A DNA stretch of 61,284 nt from SAR86 cluster bacterium (GCA_003331605.1 QOPD01000007.1:1-61284); one strand, 5' to 3'; counted from the first letter of the stretch, positions 26,233 to 35,152 are shown. Notes: generated by a model from the letters alone, not told the origin. Translations and numbers: made by a program.

Positions 26233-27651
26233 GTGACTGACAAAGCAATAAACTTAAATCAACAACTTAATGGCATCGAGCAGCTGTTTGCTTCAGGCCA
26301 AATTAAAAAGGCACAAAAAGATCTCAGAAAGCTTAATTCTCTTTTTAACAAAGACAAGCCCGTACCTTCAAGGTTTAGGCACAAGTTTCAACGATTAAAC
26401 TTTACAGCCAAAGAGTATGATGATTGGGCTGAATTTGCTACCTCTGATAAGAGGACCCAACTTATTACTGCTGTAAACACCTTGGCTACAAAAAGTTTAG
26501 AACCCAGAAAATTGGCAAATGAAATAAATTCATTGCAAAGACAATGGCAAAACTTAGACCAACATGGCAAGACAGCTAGTAAAGAAAAGTGGGGAATTTT
26601 TAAAGATGCTTGTGAAAAAGCTTGGCTTCCTTGCAAAGACTATTTTGCTGAGCTTGAAGGCAAAAAAGAAGAAAATAAAGCTAAGAAATTAGATCTAATT
26701 AGTCAAATTGAATCTTTCCCATCAGGCAAAAGCCCAGAGAATATAACAGTTATTCAAATAGTAAAATTTCTTAAAGGGGTGCATGAAAAATGGAAAATCT
26801 TTTCCCCTGTTCCAGATCAAGATTTCCAAGAACTCAACAAAAAATTTAGAGATTCTCGAGACGGTATCAATAAGCTTTTGGCCGAGGTTGAGCAATACAA
26901 TAAGTCCCAAAAAGAAGCTGTGATTGTTGAAGTTCAGGCACTAAATAAAGACGAATTAGATGATGCGGTCGTAAAAATAAGAGAGCTACAAGATAAATGG
27001 AGAACGCTTGGCCCTGCCGGCAAAAAACTAGACCCTGAGATTAATAAGCAATTCGATGATATCTGCTATGAATTCTTGATGATTAAAGACAAAGAGCTTG
27101 ATGAATCTAGAGGATTAATGGACAAGATAATTAAAAGCTTAAGGGAGAAAGAGCTCTCTCCTGGAGAGGCAGAGGAAAAGTTCAAGGAACTAGAAAATCT
27201 GCAAGGCACCCAAGAAGAGAAAAAATTTAGGAAAGCTCTTAAAGACTTTGCAATGTTGCAAAGGAATGAAAAAGCTCAGGAAAAACTCAAACGCTATCAA
27301 GAGCTGTTTGAGCAACTTATTGATGTTGGCTCAGAAAAGGTAGCAAAAGAATTGATCCCAGAGTTTGTGAATGGCAAACCAGCAGAAGCAATGGATTTAT
27401 TTGAAGCGTCAATCAGGTTTCAAATGTTCGCTGGTCTTGATCCAGTAGGCCCAAAAGAGATGGTATCTAAGATAAAGTTTGAAGAGTTAAAGAACCGTTT
27501 TGCCGAGAAAAACGTTGATCAAAATGAGAAGCTAAGAGAACACTTCACCAATCTTGTTTACTCAGCTCATCCTGGAAAAAACAAAGACGCAGTTGAGGTC
27601 AAAAAAGCTTTAATCAAATCATTGAAAAAGGTGGAATCTCTACTTCCTTAA
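26233..27651 (+). CDS. DUF349 repeat protein
   Basis: Helical, highly charged protein of 472 residues with at least three DUF349 units, marked by repeated tryptophan signatures: LNSLQRQWQNLDQHGK (~90), FLKGVHEKWKIFSPV (~180) and IRELQDKWRTLGPAGKK (~250). DUF349 proteins form long coiled coils and have no settled function. It lacks a signal peptide, so it is cytoplasmic. The start is a GTG at 26233 with no clear Shine-Dalgarno sequence. Its 3' end overlaps the convergent membrane-protein gene by 12 nt. It is roughly half the length of many proteobacterial homologues. Confidence 0.8.
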   Translation: MTDKAINLNQQLNGIEQLFASGQIKKAQKDLRKLNSLFNKDKPVPSRFRHKFQRLNFTAKEYDDWAEFATSDKRTQLITAVNTLATKSLEPRKLANEINSLQRQWQNLDQHGKTASKEKWGIFKDACEKAWLPCKDYFAELEGKKEENKAKKLDLISQIESFPSGKSPENITVIQIVKFLKGVHEKWKIFSPVPDQDFQELNKKFRDSRDGINKLLAEVEQYNKSQKEAVIVEVQALNKDELDDAVVKIRELQDKWRTLGPAGKKLDPEINKQFDDICYEFLMIKDKELDESRGLMDKIIKSLREKELSPGEAEEKFKELENLQGTQEEKKFRKALKDFAMLQRNEKAQEKLKRYQELFEQLIDVGSEKVAKELIPEFVNGKPAEAMDLFEASIRFQMFAGLDPVGPKEMVSKIKFEELKNRFAEKNVDQNEKLREHFTNLVYSAHPGKNKDAVEVKKALIKSLKKVESLLP

Positions 27652-27873
27652 TTCACGTATATAGACATAACCAAAGATAAGCGTCATTACAAAACCTTCT
27701 AATACACCATTTTTAGTGGTAGTTTTGAAGAAAACAAAAAATTCAATCAGATGCACAAGAATTGTTACTAAAGCAATTAATTGAATTATCTCCACAACGC
27801 CTCCATATAAAGCGGGATAAATCAGCGACAAAAACAGTGGCACCCAAGCAATTAAGGTTAATTTTTTTAACAT
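27640..27873 (-). CDS. Small membrane protein, possibly DUF1145-like
   Basis: From the ATG at 27873 it encodes 77 residues with two hydrophobic helices (LTLIAWVPLFLSLIYPALYG and the IIQLIALVTILVHLIEFFVFF region) and a shorter third near the C-terminus, then a basic end (YIRELRK). A 'H-x-x-E' inside the second helix and the overall layout resemble the small DUF1145 inner-membrane proteins, but I am not certain. The longer open frame upstream runs antisense through the tRNA-Pro gene and is rejected. Confidence 0.5.
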   Translation of the reverse strand: MLKKLTLIAWVPLFLSLIYPALYGGVVEIIQLIALVTILVHLIEFFVFFKTTTKNGVLEGFVMTLIFGYVYIRELRK

Positions 27874-27897
27874 ACATGTAGGATACACTAATCCTTT

Positions 27898-27974
27898 CGG
27901 GATGTAGCGCAGCCTGGTAGCGCACCATACTGGGGGTGTGGTGGTCGTCGGTTCAAATCCGGCCATCCCGACCA
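27898..27974 (+). tRNA. tRNA-Pro (anticodon GGG)
   Basis: A complete 77-nt cloverleaf with encoded CCA. The acceptor stem CGGGATG pairs with CATCCCG, with discriminator A. The anticodon stem CCATA/TGTGG closes the loop CTGGGGG, giving anticodon GGG, which reads CCC and CCU codons. The T loop is TTCAAAT. A possible -10 box (TACACT, 27884-27889) lies 8 nt upstream. Confidence 0.97.
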
Positions 27975-28035
27975 TAAATAAAGCTTGATAAATGCTGGTA
28001 TTTTGATAGTTTTTACATGTTGGGATTATAAATTA

Positions 28036-29274
28036 ATGCACACCTCTAATTTAATAGCTTACGCAGCTCCGATATTCACACTTATGATCATGTGTGAATT
28101 TCTGTATGGATATTTTAAAAATAAGAATAACTACCGGCTAAACGACACTTTCACTAGCATAAGCCTAGGCATGATTAGTAGGTTCCCCTCTTATCTTCGT
28201 CTGGGGGTTCAGGGGCTGGTATATGCATGGATTTACCAAAGTTTTAACCTTGGCATACTGAATAGCTACGATGCGTATGTTTGGGTCATAGCCTTTGTTC
28301 TTTATGATCTTAGTTACTACTGGTTGCATCGCTGTCATCACGAAATAAAAATATTGTGGGCATCACATGTGGTTCATCATCATGGCGAAGAGTTCAATCT
28401 TTCAACAGCGTTACGACAAACAGGCACAGACTTCTTCTTTAAGTGGATCTTTTACTCCCCAATGCTCTTCTTAGGTATACCTCCTGAGATTTTTGTCACA
28501 GTGGCTGCCTTGAATCTGATTTACCAGTTTTGGGTGCACACAGAACACATTGATAGGTTGGGTATTTTAGATTACATACTGGTAACGCCATCCAATCACA
28601 GAATTCATCATGCTCAGAACAAAGAGTACATCGATGCCAACTATGGTGGTGTCTTCATTATTTGGGATAGAATTTTTGGAACATTTATCGATGAGAGAAA
28701 GGATTTAAAGCCTATTTATGGGACATCCAAACCTCTTAAATCATGGAATCCACTTTGGGCTAATTTTGAAGTCTGGGTTCAGATGATCAAAGATTCATAT
28801 AGGACAGAAAAATGGTCTGATAAAATAAAGGTTTGGTTTTCACGACCAAAATGGCGACCAGCGGACGTTCAGGAAAAGTTTCCAGTTACCAAGAACGATT
28901 TGAGCGCGTTTCAAAAATACGATCCTAAAATCAACTTAACATCAAAATTGTATGGCTTTGGGCAGTTGGCCTTTGCATCTTCATATTCCATGTTGGTGTT
29001 TTTTAATTTTGCTGAACTTGCTTACTTTGACCTTTTCCTTACTGGGGTCTTTGTCACCACTACCCTTGTTTTTGCATCTTTCTTATTTGAAAACAACTTT
29101 TACGGTTACTACCTTGAATTTGCAAGATCTCTCGCTACGCTCGGACTGATTTTTTTAGGAAACTTAAACTACTTGCAAGATGTTGTCTTGATCCATTCTG
29201 CAATATGTCTTCTTATTTCAGGAATAGTTCTGTTTAACGGTAAGCCAAAGCATGCCTCTATCGAAGCTGGCTAG
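28036..29274 (+). CDS. Sterol desaturase / fatty acid hydroxylase family membrane oxygenase
   Basis: Membrane-bound di-iron oxygenase of 412 residues. The histidine clusters are in order: WLHRCHHE, HVVHHHGEEFN, HTEHID and NHRIHHAQN, which together form the 8-His di-iron site. Several helices precede them, and a C-terminal hydrophobic domain (residues 300-400) follows. Bacterial members of this size include alkylglycerol-monooxygenase-like proteins, so an ether-lipid, sterol or carotenoid substrate is possible. I chose ATG 28036 over an upstream TTG in frame because the first hydrophobic helix follows it directly and the TTG lies only 10 nt past the tRNA. Confidence 0.88.
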   Translation: MHTSNLIAYAAPIFTLMIMCEFLYGYFKNKNNYRLNDTFTSISLGMISRFPSYLRLGVQGLVYAWIYQSFNLGILNSYDAYVWVIAFVLYDLSYYWLHRCHHEIKILWASHVVHHHGEEFNLSTALRQTGTDFFFKWIFYSPMLFLGIPPEIFVTVAALNLIYQFWVHTEHIDRLGILDYILVTPSNHRIHHAQNKEYIDANYGGVFIIWDRIFGTFIDERKDLKPIYGTSKPLKSWNPLWANFEVWVQMIKDSYRTEKWSDKIKVWFSRPKWRPADVQEKFPVTKNDLSAFQKYDPKINLTSKLYGFGQLAFASSYSMLVFFNFAELAYFDLFLTGVFVTTTLVFASFLFENNFYGYYLEFARSLATLGLIFLGNLNYLQDVVLIHSAICLLISGIVLFNGKPKHASIEAG

Positions 29275-29740
29275 GCTTCAGAAAAAATTCCAAGTCTGCA
29301 GACCTTTCTTTAAGCTCAGTCCAGATATCAATATAGCTAAGTGCTGCTAGGCCACAGGTTGGATATTTCTCAAGATATTTACCCGTTAGATGTTCAGTAA
29401 TTTCATGCATGCTTGGGTTGTGACCAACAACCATTACCGATTTAATGCTTTCATCTAAGCCATAAATCTCGTTTAGGATCTCCTCAATGCCGCAGTGATA
29501 GATTCTATCTTCATACACTATATTTTGCTTGGTTTTAAGAAAAAAGTGATCGATTGTTTCTTTGGTTCTTCGTGATGGGCTTGAAATTATGAGGTCCAAT
29601 TTTATTCTCTTTGAAAGAAAATAATTGCCCATGAGATCAGCGTCTTGTATGCCTCTAGTTGCCAATGGTCTATCAAAATCTTTTAATCTGAAATCGTCCC
29701 AACTTGATTTTGCATGCCTTAAAAAGTAAATATTTTTCAT
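29258..29740 (-). CDS. sixA: SixA-type histidine phosphatase
   Basis: Cytoplasmic 2H-phosphatase-fold protein of 160 residues. The catalytic motif is FLRHAKSSWDD (phosphohistidine-forming His-9), with the second histidine in VVGHNPSMHEI. SixA removes phosphate from phosphohistidine of Hpt domains or NPr-type proteins. It is the last gene of the CIA30-AGCS-FMO run (2-nt gap after the monooxygenase), and its end overlaps the convergent desaturase gene by 17 nt. Confidence 0.88.
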   Translation of the reverse strand: MKNIYFLRHAKSSWDDFRLKDFDRPLATRGIQDADLMGNYFLSKRIKLDLIISSPSRRTKETIDHFFLKTKQNIVYEDRIYHCGIEEILNEIYGLDESIKSVMVVGHNPSMHEITEHLTGKYLEKYPTCGLAALSYIDIWTELKERSADLEFFLKPSQLR

Positions 29741-29742
29741 AA

Positions 29743-31029
29743 CTAATGAGCTGTATCTAGTTCTTTTTTTAGACGGTATCTAAAGGAAAAATCATCAACC
29801 GTTATGGTATGTCGAGGCGTAGACAATTGCGCTACATCAGGATTACTAAGCTCTTGGTTTATTAATTCACCAATGGGTTTTTGTGGGGACCAAAGACCAG
29901 CAAGATGCTTAGCAGCAAGTTTTGATTGCAGTTCAGCACCAGGCCAAATGCATCCCAATGGCTGAAAAAGTCCAATAAAATAAAGGTTTTTGATCTTCTC
30001 TGGAATCATTTTATGCAGCAGCGGAACAGGTCCTGATTCAAAATTTATTAGGGCCTTATCAAAAAATTTATGCTTGATTCTAAAGCCTGTGCAAGCGATT
30101 ACGACATCAAAATCTTGGCTAATCCCATCTTTAAAATGAACAGTTTTCCCATCAAAATTCATTATATCACTAAAAGGTTTAACTTTACCGTGCCGAATAG
30201 CATCGTAAAGTTCAGAATTGACGGTGGGATGTGTAGCCATCACATCGTTTTCTACTTTGGGAAGCCCTATGTCTTGGTTTTTTCCTTGAATCCATTCGAG
30301 AGTTAAGCGCATCAAAGGATATCTTATAAATTTGGGTAGCCATCTTGATTGTTTTGCGTATATATCTGTTGTAAGTCCAAACATAAATTTGGGAATCAAA
30401 TAGTATCCCCTTCTCCAGCTGATAGCTGTGCTCTTAGATACTCTAGCTGTTTCCACAGCCACATCGCAAGCTGAGTTGCCGCCGCCAATTACCAAGACCT
30501 TCTTATCTTTAAAAGGAGAGGCCTTTTTATAGTTGTGGGAATGTATATACTCGCCAGTAAATTCACCAGGATAATTGGGGTACCTTGGTTCATGATGGTG
30601 TCCGTTACACACGACAAGACCATCATAACTATCAACAGACTCTTTACCAGTAGCAATCTGCTTCCAGCGTATTTGCCAGGTATTATTGATTGATTGTTGA
30701 CAGCTAAGCACTTCAGTTCCAAATTTGATTAAGGGCAGTAGGTTAAATTTTTGTGCATAACCATTAAAATAAGATAGCAATTCTTTGTGGGAAGGGTAAT
30801 CAGATGTTCCCTCAGGGAAAGGATAATCTTCGTAGTAAGATGTGTATTTTGAGCTGATGATGTGAGTTGTCTCAAAAACGCTAGAGTGTCCAGATGGGTC
30901 ATTGAATCGCCAGTTCCCCCCAACTCCTTCGCAACGTTCAAAAGCCGTAACTTCAAAACCTTGATCGGCAAAGTTTTTTATAGCTGTAATGCCAGAAGGT
31001 CCAGCACCAATGACTGCAACTTTTTTCAT
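29743..31029 (-). CDS. Flavin-containing monooxygenase
   Basis: FAD/NADPH monooxygenase of 428 residues. FAD motif VAVIGAGPSGITAIKNF at the N-terminus, the FMO identifying sequence FTGEYIHSHNYK, and the NADPH-binding motif VLVIGGGNSACDVAVE about 30 residues later are all intact, as is the C-terminal ACTGF (ATG-type) motif. Likely substrates are soft nucleophiles (amines such as trimethylamine, sulfides), but the specificity is unknown. The adjacent AGCS symporter (16-nt spacing) suggests uptake and oxidation in one operon. Confidence 0.9.
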   Translation of the reverse strand: MKKVAVIGAGPSGITAIKNFADQGFEVTAFERCEGVGGNWRFNDPSGHSSVFETTHIISSKYTSYYEDYPFPEGTSDYPSHKELLSYFNGYAQKFNLLPLIKFGTEVLSCQQSINNTWQIRWKQIATGKESVDSYDGLVVCNGHHHEPRYPNYPGEFTGEYIHSHNYKKASPFKDKKVLVIGGGNSACDVAVETARVSKSTAISWRRGYYLIPKFMFGLTTDIYAKQSRWLPKFIRYPLMRLTLEWIQGKNQDIGLPKVENDVMATHPTVNSELYDAIRHGKVKPFSDIMNFDGKTVHFKDGISQDFDVVIACTGFRIKHKFFDKALINFESGPVPLLHKMIPEKIKNLYFIGLFQPLGCIWPGAELQSKLAAKHLAGLWSPQKPIGELINQELSNPDVAQLSTPRHTITVDDFSFRYRLKKELDTAH

Positions 31030-31045
31030 CAGCCCTTAATTATAG

Positions 31046-32401
31046 TTAATTTCTAACGTTATTTGTTGATAGTTTGCTGAAGTATTCTTTTGAGATCTCT
31101 ATTACTTTTGGAGCCAACCAGAGTGCAGAAACTAGCGTTGGTATTGCCATCATTGCAAAGGCACCATCAATTAGATTTAATGCAAAATCAATGGATACAA
31201 CTGAGAACAAGCCTACGCTAAATATTACAACGTATCGATAAACTTGACGCGCCTTATCGCCAAATAAAAATCTAGCGCAAACCGATCCATAGTGAGATTG
31301 TGTAAAAATAGTGCTTGTACCGAAGCTCAGAACGCAGAAGAAAAGGATTATCGCTCCAACTGGTCCAAGAGTTGATGTAAAGGCTTCAGAAGTTAAGGTT
31401 ATGCCATTGCTATCAGAAACTTGCCAGACACCCGAGATCAAAATAAGCAGAGCTGTTAGTGTACACATTATTAGTGTATCGAAGATTGGTCCTGTCATTG
31501 CAACTAAGCCTTGTTTCACGGGGTGCGATGTTTTGGCAGCTCCATGTATCATAGCTTCTGTTCCTATGCCGGCCTCATTGCTAAAAGCTCCTCGCCTGAT
31601 ACCAGTGATAATGACTCCTGCGATGCCTCCTGTAACGGCTGCTTCACCATTAAACGCCTCAGAAAATATTAGTTTCATGGATGGTAAAAACAAATCAGCA
31701 TTCAGCAGGATAGCCACCATTACAGAGGCTAAATACAGCAATGCCATAAAAGGCACCAGCAGTGCGGAAACATCAGCTATACGTTTAAGCCCACCTAAAA
31801 TAACTAGTGCGGTGACAATCATTAAAAAAGCCCCAGCAAAGTATTCAAAGTACATAACATCAGGAAAGTACAGATCCCGAGTAATTTGGACTATCTGATT
31901 AGGTTGGAACGCCGAGAGGCAACCAATCATGCCAAAGAAGGCAAAGAAATAAGCCAAAGGGAGCATGTATTTTGGTAGACCATTCTTTATGACATACATG
32001 GGGCCTGCCTTTGTTTGCCCATCTTCTCCAACCTCACGGTACATAACAGATAAAGTGCAAGTAAAAAACTTGGTTGCAATGCCAAATATTGCTGTTACCC
32101 ACATCCAAAATATTGCACCTGGTCCACCAATTTGGATGGCTACAGCCACCCCTGCAATATTTCCTAGGCCTATGGTGCCTGACAATGATGCTGTCAGGGC
32201 TTTAAAGCTGCTAACATCGCCCTTATCATTATCAGATCTGTATTTGCCTCTAAGCACATCAAAGGCATGTGGTAAATATTTAAATGGTGTTAGTTGTGAC
32301 CTTAGAAGAAAATAAGCTCCAGATCCTAGCAATAAGGCAACAAGCCATGGCCCCCATGCGAATGAGGCAAAATTACTTGCAAAAAGGTTTAAGCCTTCCA
32401 T
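31046..32401 (-). CDS. Sodium:alanine/glycine symporter (AGCS family)
   Basis: Inner-membrane Na+/amino acid symporter of 451 residues with 10-11 helices. Characteristic motifs: SLSGTIGLGNIAGVAVAIQ, WMWVTAIFGIATKF and RRGAFSNEAGIGTEAMIHGAA. Na+ coupling fits with the Na+-NQR of this organism. It lies 5 nt after the CIA30 gene and 16 nt before the flavin monooxygenase. Substrate probably alanine or glycine, or a related amine. Confidence 0.93.
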   Translation of the reverse strand: MEGLNLFASNFASFAWGPWLVALLLGSGAYFLLRSQLTPFKYLPHAFDVLRGKYRSDNDKGDVSSFKALTASLSGTIGLGNIAGVAVAIQIGGPGAIFWMWVTAIFGIATKFFTCTLSVMYREVGEDGQTKAGPMYVIKNGLPKYMLPLAYFFAFFGMIGCLSAFQPNQIVQITRDLYFPDVMYFEYFAGAFLMIVTALVILGGLKRIADVSALLVPFMALLYLASVMVAILLNADLFLPSMKLIFSEAFNGEAAVTGGIAGVIITGIRRGAFSNEAGIGTEAMIHGAAKTSHPVKQGLVAMTGPIFDTLIMCTLTALLILISGVWQVSDSNGITLTSEAFTSTLGPVGAIILFFCVLSFGTSTIFTQSHYGSVCARFLFGDKARQVYRYVVIFSVGLFSVVSIDFALNLIDGAFAMMAIPTLVSALWLAPKVIEISKEYFSKLSTNNVRN

Positions 32402-32406
32402 TCGAG

Positions 32407-32895
32407 CTAGTATAGCTCAATGTCTTTCAGCTCTAGGTCGACTGTAAAGTCACGACCATAACCTGCAAAGGATAGTTCTCTAATATTTTTTGGATTAAAG
32501 CTTCGAGCAGAATATCCATATTTTTCGAATTCAGTAAATTCAATTTGGTATTCTGACCATTCATCTCTGACTGAAAATTTCTTTGAAAAAAATGACCAAG
32601 GTGGCATTTTCATCCCTTTGAGACTTACATGAAGGTCGTAAACTTCATTGTTTCCTTTGGCCAAAAATCGAATGCCTTTGATATCGTTGGAGGCAATATT
32701 GGGATTGGTGGCAAGCCTAACAAAGCCGCCATTGTTCTTGGTTGAAACAGTACCACTTAGCTTAATAACGTCTTGGTTTTGTTGGGCCACTAACTCTGAT
32801 TTTCCACCCATAACATTATCGGTGTATGCGAACCACTCATTCATGGCAAATGTATTTAAACATATAGAGGTTAGAAAAATTAAAATATACTTCAT
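32407..32895 (-). CDS. CIA30/NDUFAF1-family exported protein
   Basis: A 162-residue protein with an N-terminal signal peptide (MKYILIFLTSICLNTFA). The mature part shows the CIA30 pattern: WFAYTDNVMGGKSEL, then GGFVRLATNPN, IKGIRFLAKGNNEVYDL and a WSEYQIEFTEF strand. In mitochondria CIA30 aids complex I assembly; bacterial relatives are galactose-binding-like beta sandwiches of unknown role. The export signal makes a complex I assembly role unlikely. First gene of the CIA30-AGCS-FMO-SixA run. Confidence 0.8.
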   Translation of the reverse strand: MKYILIFLTSICLNTFAMNEWFAYTDNVMGGKSELVAQQNQDVIKLSGTVSTKNNGGFVRLATNPNIASNDIKGIRFLAKGNNEVYDLHVSLKGMKMPPWSFFSKKFSVRDEWSEYQIEFTEFEKYGYSARSFNPKNIRELSFAGYGRDFTVDLELKDIELY

Positions 32896-32931
32896 TATAG
32901 TTATTTATAGATGTGAGCTAAAAAAGCAAGT

Positions 32932-32957
32932 AAAAAAAAGCCGCTCATGGCGGCTTT
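32932..32957 (-). terminator. Rho-independent terminator after the two-repeat lipoprotein gene
   Basis: An 8-bp perfect stem (AAAGCCGC/GCGGCTTT on the plus strand, 5-nt loop) is followed on the minus strand by a run of eight T. It lies 18 nt downstream of the lipoprotein stop at 32975. Confidence 0.88.
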
Positions 32958-32974
32958 GTATAATCGTATAAGAT

Positions 32975-33766
32975 TTACTCGTAAAGAAACTGATAACTAT
33001 TGGAAGGATATGGTCCTTCACAGCTTGATATGGCATCAAATTTAGCTTGCATTTCTTCACCATTTTCGGCAAATCTTGCATAGGATGCTTGTGCATCCTC
33101 ATTATTTTGGTAGTAATTCATCCAGAAAAAGTCGTATTGACTGTAAACTTCAGGGTTATCACCATTGTGAAGGTATACAGCAAAGGTAAATGGCCCATCT
33201 TCGCCAGTTTCTGAATTATCAACGTATTCGTTGAATGCTTCAGCTGTAGCACCTAAGGACTCAGGATTACCATTTTCCGTGAATTTGCAGTAATGTGCAT
33301 ATGTTACCCACTGGGAATCGTCTGCCCATTCACCGGATCTCTGGTTATCTCTGCCCCAATAGGCATCGTAACCACGACGACCATCCCCATCGCAAGTTAA
33401 CACATCTGCATATTTTTCACCCCATGCAGCAAATTCTTCATTAGGAGACTGACCCCAAGCTTCATCAGCTACTTCTTTTGATTCCCAAAATAATTGCCAA
33501 TAAACCTTACCTTCACCGCCTAAAGACGATTCGGCAACTGGAGCATGTCCTGCTGCATAAATAAGATTTGATAAATCTAGTTGGTTCCAATCTCTAATCA
33601 TTGTTCTAACATTGTCCGCATTAAAATTAGACCCTGGAGTACAGGTTAAGTATTCTGAAAACATTGGCCCTTGTTCAGTTGGTTCAGCTTCTTGTTCTGG
33701 TTCAGAGGATCCTGAGCAACCAACAACAAGTAAAGTCAATAAAAGATAATTAGTGATATTCCTCAT
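32975..33766 (-). CDS. Lipoprotein with two similar alpha/beta halves
   Basis: 263 residues from the ATG at 33766, chosen because an AGGA box lies just upstream and the earlier in-frame start is only a TTG. The signal ends in a lipobox (LLVVGC-SGSS), so it is a predicted lipoprotein, followed by an acidic linker. Two halves of ~105 residues follow, each starting with a strand containing Cys (EYLTCTP; YAHYCKF), a helix, then an aromatic strand (YWQLFWES; YDFFWMNYY), a helix (EEFAAWGEKYADVLTC; ARFAENGEEMQAKFDAISSC) ending in Cys. This looks like a tandem ferredoxin-like (dimeric alpha/beta barrel) fold with one disulfide per half. I do not recognise a named family. Similar proteins lie at 34425, 58642 and 59888. 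Confidence 0.75.
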   Translation of the reverse strand: MRNITNYLLLTLLVVGCSGSSEPEQEAEPTEQGPMFSEYLTCTPGSNFNADNVRTMIRDWNQLDLSNLIYAAGHAPVAESSLGGEGKVYWQLFWESKEVADEAWGQSPNEEFAAWGEKYADVLTCDGDGRRGYDAYWGRDNQRSGEWADDSQWVTYAHYCKFTENGNPESLGATAEAFNEYVDNSETGEDGPFTFAVYLHNGDNPEVYSQYDFFWMNYYQNNEDAQASYARFAENGEEMQAKFDAISSCEGPYPSNSYQFLYE

Positions 33767-33961
33767 AAAATTATTCCTCAACTTTGATCATGCTCTTTTT
33801 ATGATAAAAATTCAATATCCACAGTCAAATGTAAAATAAAAAAACATAATCGAAAAAATAAATATTATGACTATAAAATAACCAAACATTTATTGAAATA
33901 TTGAAAACATAAGATAAAAATATTAAAACTTTAAAAATTTTAATATCCAATTGGTTTTATC

Positions 33962-33967
33962 TATACT
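33962..33967 (+). promoter_or_regulatory. -10-like box TATACT before the CPXCG gene
   Basis: TATACT ends 7 nt before the ATG at 33975, so transcription would begin at or next to the start codon (leaderless). No Shine-Dalgarno sequence is visible. The upstream 190 bp (33767-33961) are extremely AT-rich and show nothing else I can name. Confidence 0.35.
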
Positions 33968-33974
33968 AATAAAA

Positions 33975-34160
33975 ATGGAAGAAAAAACTGCACAATGTCC
34001 ATATTGTTGGGAAATGCAATATTTTGAAATAGATCCTTCAATAGCAGAACAGGAATACGTTGAAGATTGCCAGATATGCTGTCACCCAATACTTATACGG
34101 GTTACAGTGGGCATTGAAGACATTGACATTCAGACAGCTAAGGAAAGTGATGGCTTCTGA
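33975..34160 (+). CDS. CPXCG-motif cysteine-rich small protein
   Basis: 61 residues from the ATG at 33975. MEEKTAQCPYCWEMQYFEID and, later, EDCQICCHPILIRV place two CxxC knuckles that should bind one zinc ion, the pattern of the small 'cysteine-rich CPXCG' family common in proteobacteria (function unknown). An upstream in-frame start would add eight hydrophobic residues and is less family-like. Its 3' end overlaps the next small gene by 11 nt. Confidence 0.8.
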   Translation: MEEKTAQCPYCWEMQYFEIDPSIAEQEYVEDCQICCHPILIRVTVGIEDIDIQTAKESDGF

Positions 34161-34308
34161 ACTAGGAATTTTTTTGTTAGTTGCTTGCTTAAGCAGTTGC
34201 GCAAATTTTGAAGAGTATTCGGACCCCTCTGATGTGCCCTTTCCAACCGATAGGCTTATTCTTGTAAGCCAAGGGAAAAACAACCTGCACCTACAAAAAA
34301 GGGGCTAG
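34150..34308 (+). CDS. Small predicted lipoprotein, 52 residues
   Basis: From ATG 34150: MASELGIFLLVACLSSCANF carries a short hydrophobic signal and a lipobox (LSSC), then a polar tail (EEYSDPSDVPFPTDRLILVS...). I recognise no family. It overlaps the CPXCG gene by 11 nt in another frame and would be translated from the same mRNA. A longer frame upstream is open but lies wholly inside the CPXCG gene. Confidence 0.5.
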   Translation: MASELGIFLLVACLSSCANFEEYSDPSDVPFPTDRLILVSQGKNNLHLQKRG

Positions 34309-34361
34309 AGAACGTACCATCGTGCTAGGTCCTGATGTATTTTGCCCTACTTATTACTGAG

Positions 34362-34379
34362 CTGTTGCAACTCTGTCAC
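34362..34379 (+). promoter_or_regulatory. Candidate Pho box
   Basis: CTGTTGC-AACT-CTGTCAC has the 7-4-7 direct-repeat layout of PhoB sites (consensus halves CTGTCAT). The second half matches 6/7, the first 4/7. A -10-like TAGATT starts 9 nt downstream. The ATG of the exported protein at 34425 lies 45 nt further on, with a strong GGAGGAGTGAA ribosome-binding region. Confidence 0.4.
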
Positions 34380-34424
34380 ACATAATTTTAGATTTATTGA
34401 TAACATATTATATGGAGGAGTGAA

Positions 34425-35135
34425 ATGAGAAAAACATTACTTATTATATTTACTTTTATTTATGCTGCAGCAGTGCTTGCCGATGACCATAAGGTTGTTC
34501 CTGGCAAAGAGGTTGGAGAATTTCATTATATTAAAGCTACAAATCCACTAAATATTGTGGCTGCAGCTGATAAATTCATGGCATCTGATTGTGGAAAAAA
34601 TTGGAAAGCACAAACTGGTGCAAATGTTGTCTTAATGCAGTTACAGGGCTCAGGGATGTCACATTTTTTCTATGTTGGCTTTAGTGATTATGAAAAAATG
34701 GAGCTTGGGCAAAAACTTGCAAATTGTGTAGAGAATTTTGAGTTCATTCAAACTATAGGTGCCAATTCACACAGCGATCTGTATTACAACAGGATTGGTG
34801 AGCTTTCTCTACAAAGGGGCGATTGGACAAAAGATTCAATATTTTTTAAGTACGATCTTTACGTAGAGGCTCCTAAAGCTGCTGAATATGCTCAAGCATG
34901 GAGCAAAATGACTAATGCCATAGGTGGCCCAGGATCTGCTGGTTTAGTTACGCATTTTACTGGTAATGGCTATGCGTCACACTTTGCTTTTGTTGGTGCC
35001 TCATCATTATCAGAGCTTACTTCTGAAACAAAAGACGCTTTTGCAAGTGAAGCTTTTGCCGAATTTTCACAAGCTGTTAGTGGCTACAGAAAAGTTCAGA
35101 ATGTCATGACGGTTACCCCGCTAAAAGCTTGGTAA
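34425..35135 (+). CDS. Exported two-repeat alpha/beta protein
   Basis: 236 residues with a clear signal peptide (MRKTLLIIFTFIYAAAVLADDH). Two similar halves follow: VGEFHYIKA...SHFFYVGFSDYEKMELGQKLANCVENF (about 25-110) and DSIFFKYDLYVEA...SHFAFVGASSLSELTSETKDAFASEAFAEF (about 130-225). Each has strand-helix-strand-strand-helix spacing like ABM/NIPSNAP-type ferredoxin folds. The conserved phrase SHFxxVG in both halves supports an internal duplication. It has its own promoter region and a strong terminator, so it is a single-gene unit. Function unknown; a possible Pho box upstream suggests phosphate control. Confidence 0.75.
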   Translation: MRKTLLIIFTFIYAAAVLADDHKVVPGKEVGEFHYIKATNPLNIVAAADKFMASDCGKNWKAQTGANVVLMQLQGSGMSHFFYVGFSDYEKMELGQKLANCVENFEFIQTIGANSHSDLYYNRIGELSLQRGDWTKDSIFFKYDLYVEAPKAAEYAQAWSKMTNAIGGPGSAGLVTHFTGNGYASHFAFVGASSLSELTSETKDAFASEAFAEFSQAVSGYRKVQNVMTVTPLKAW

Positions 35136-35152
35136 TAAACTTTAAATAATTT

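Noticed and set aside
27874-27975. N-terminal extension of the small membrane protein at 27640
   Set aside because: The extension reads through the tRNA-Pro gene on the opposite strand; translation is an artefact of the open frame.
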